This document shows positions 63,508 to 64,000 of a stretch of DNA of 64,000 bases, one piece after another. The notes under the pieces are model-generated. The model had not been told where the DNA came from and made no database searches. It saw only the letters and a list, made by a program, of their open reading frames with translations. How positions within the stretch are numbered: the stretch's first letter is position 1; the number at the start of each line of letters is the position of its first letter. The translations under genes were made by a program, and so were the position numbers. Origin of the DNA: Rhodopseudomonas sp. (lineage in GTDB: Bacteria > Pseudomonadota > Alphaproteobacteria > Rhizobiales > Xanthobacteraceae); NCBI RefSeq assembly GCF_013377015.1, contig NZ_JACABA010000001.1, positions 1,191,871 to 1,255,870 of the forward strand, written 5' to 3'.

Positions 63508-64000
63508 ATGAATGAACCGCATCTGATCGCCACCGACCGCAGTCATTCACGCGGCGCCGGTATGCGGCTTCAGGTCCGGCCAGCCGACCTGTTCGGCGGC
63601 GCCGTCGCCGGTCTTCTCACCATCACCTACGGCCTGTCCTACGCGGTGCTGATCTTTTCCGGGCCGCTGCTGCCCTGGCTCGGCTACGGGCTGGCGGCGA
63701 GCTTCGTCTCGTCGGCGGCGCTGGCGCTGGTGGTGGCGCTCGGCAGTTCGTTCCGCTTCGCCGTGGCCGGCGTCGACAGTTCGACCGCCGCGGTCGCCGC
63801 GATCCTGTCTGCGTCGCTGACCGAGCGGCTGATCGCGGAACATCCCGGCATGTCGCTGCTGGAGCCGGTGCTGCTGACGCTTTCTGCGGCGACGTTGCTG
63901 ACCGGGGTGCTGCTGTGCGCGCTCGGGATGTCGCGGGTCGGCCGCGCCATCCGCTATGTGCCCTATCCGGTGATCGGTGGCTTCCTCGGCGCCACCGGAT
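63508..64000 (+). CDS. SulP-family inorganic anion transporter (N-terminal part, cut by window end)
   Basis: The first 164 codons of an open frame. After a 20-residue basic N-terminus, VRPADLFGGAVAGLLTITYG and LSYAVLIFSGPLLPWLGYGL give the first helices, AVAGVDSSTAAVAAILSASL the SulP-like loop and YVPYPVIGGFLGATG the conserved P-P-V--GF motif. Related to the SulP permeases that also carry STAS or cyclic-nucleotide domains at their C-terminus, not visible here. Anion unknown. Confidence 0.85.
   Translation, partial: MNEPHLIATDRSHSRGAGMRLQVRPADLFGGAVAGLLTITYGLSYAVLIFSGPLLPWLGYGLAASFVSSAALALVVALGSSFRFAVAGVDSSTAAVAAILSASLTERLIAEHPGMSLLEPVLLTLSAATLLTGVLLCALGMSRVGRAIRYVPYPVIGGFLGATG

Overview
The window reads as GC-rich alphaproteobacterial chromosome of the Bradyrhizobiaceae type, most like Rhodopseudomonas or Bradyrhizobium. 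I infer this from the protein set (RegB/RegR redox pair, intracellular PHA depolymerase, malonyl-CoA decarboxylase, DUF1236 and DUF1178 proteins, MmcB), a CtrA-type TTAA-N7-TTAA site, and family-typical intergenic palindromes. No rRNA, tRNA, transposase, integrase or CRISPR array was seen.

Layout. 1-1275 is the one clearly foreign patch: a low-GC ParA-type ATPase gene with a three-unit operator array, bounded on the left by a decayed copy of the lysC 3' end and on the right by lysC itself. 1276-9112 carries lysC, ubiG, a membrane GGDEF-EAL protein, a GMC oxidoreductase and an exported MBL-fold protein. 9290-16686 holds two DMT transporters, the run comF-grxC-nitrilase-DUF1178 with 4-bp overlaps, a methyltransferase that has lost its normal stop, mutT, argJ and an OsmC protein, with two intergenic palindromic repeats. 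16982-28961 holds glnD, a Cache hybrid kinase, an orphan amino-acid binding protein, a class A penicillin-binding protein with a CtrA-like site, and a YgjP-type metallopeptidase. 29292-37138 holds phaZ, a two-gene ABC exporter divergent from regB-regR, mmcB, a von Willebrand-type protein and an MBL hydrolase.

37218-40618 is a tandem duplication: two AraC-family paralogues, each followed by a small convergent gene (intact at the second copy, deleted and stop-less at the first) and each preceded by a conserved upstream block and a tiny upstream ORF. 40750-50194 holds a DUF1236 protein, a PAS hybrid kinase, a 53-residue gene with tandem hairpins, a PHB-depolymerase-family esterase, chrB-chrA and small exported proteins. 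50195-64000 holds DUF2269 and DUF2867 proteins, a FUSC transporter, an MmgE/PrpD protein, an acetyltransferase, a GAF hybrid kinase, an acyl-CoA synthetase with malonyl-CoA decarboxylase, pirin, purC, an enoyl-CoA hydratase and the start of a SulP transporter.

Most interesting: the ParA/operator patch inserted at lysC; the duplicated AraC module with strongly conserved DNA-binding halves and diverged sensor halves; and a shared TTTGCAGyGCAGCA element upstream of the two polyhydroxyalkanoate-depolymerase-type genes, which suggests co-regulation (PhaR-like by inference). All coordinates and motifs were read by eye; family assignments rest on motif recognition, not on searches.
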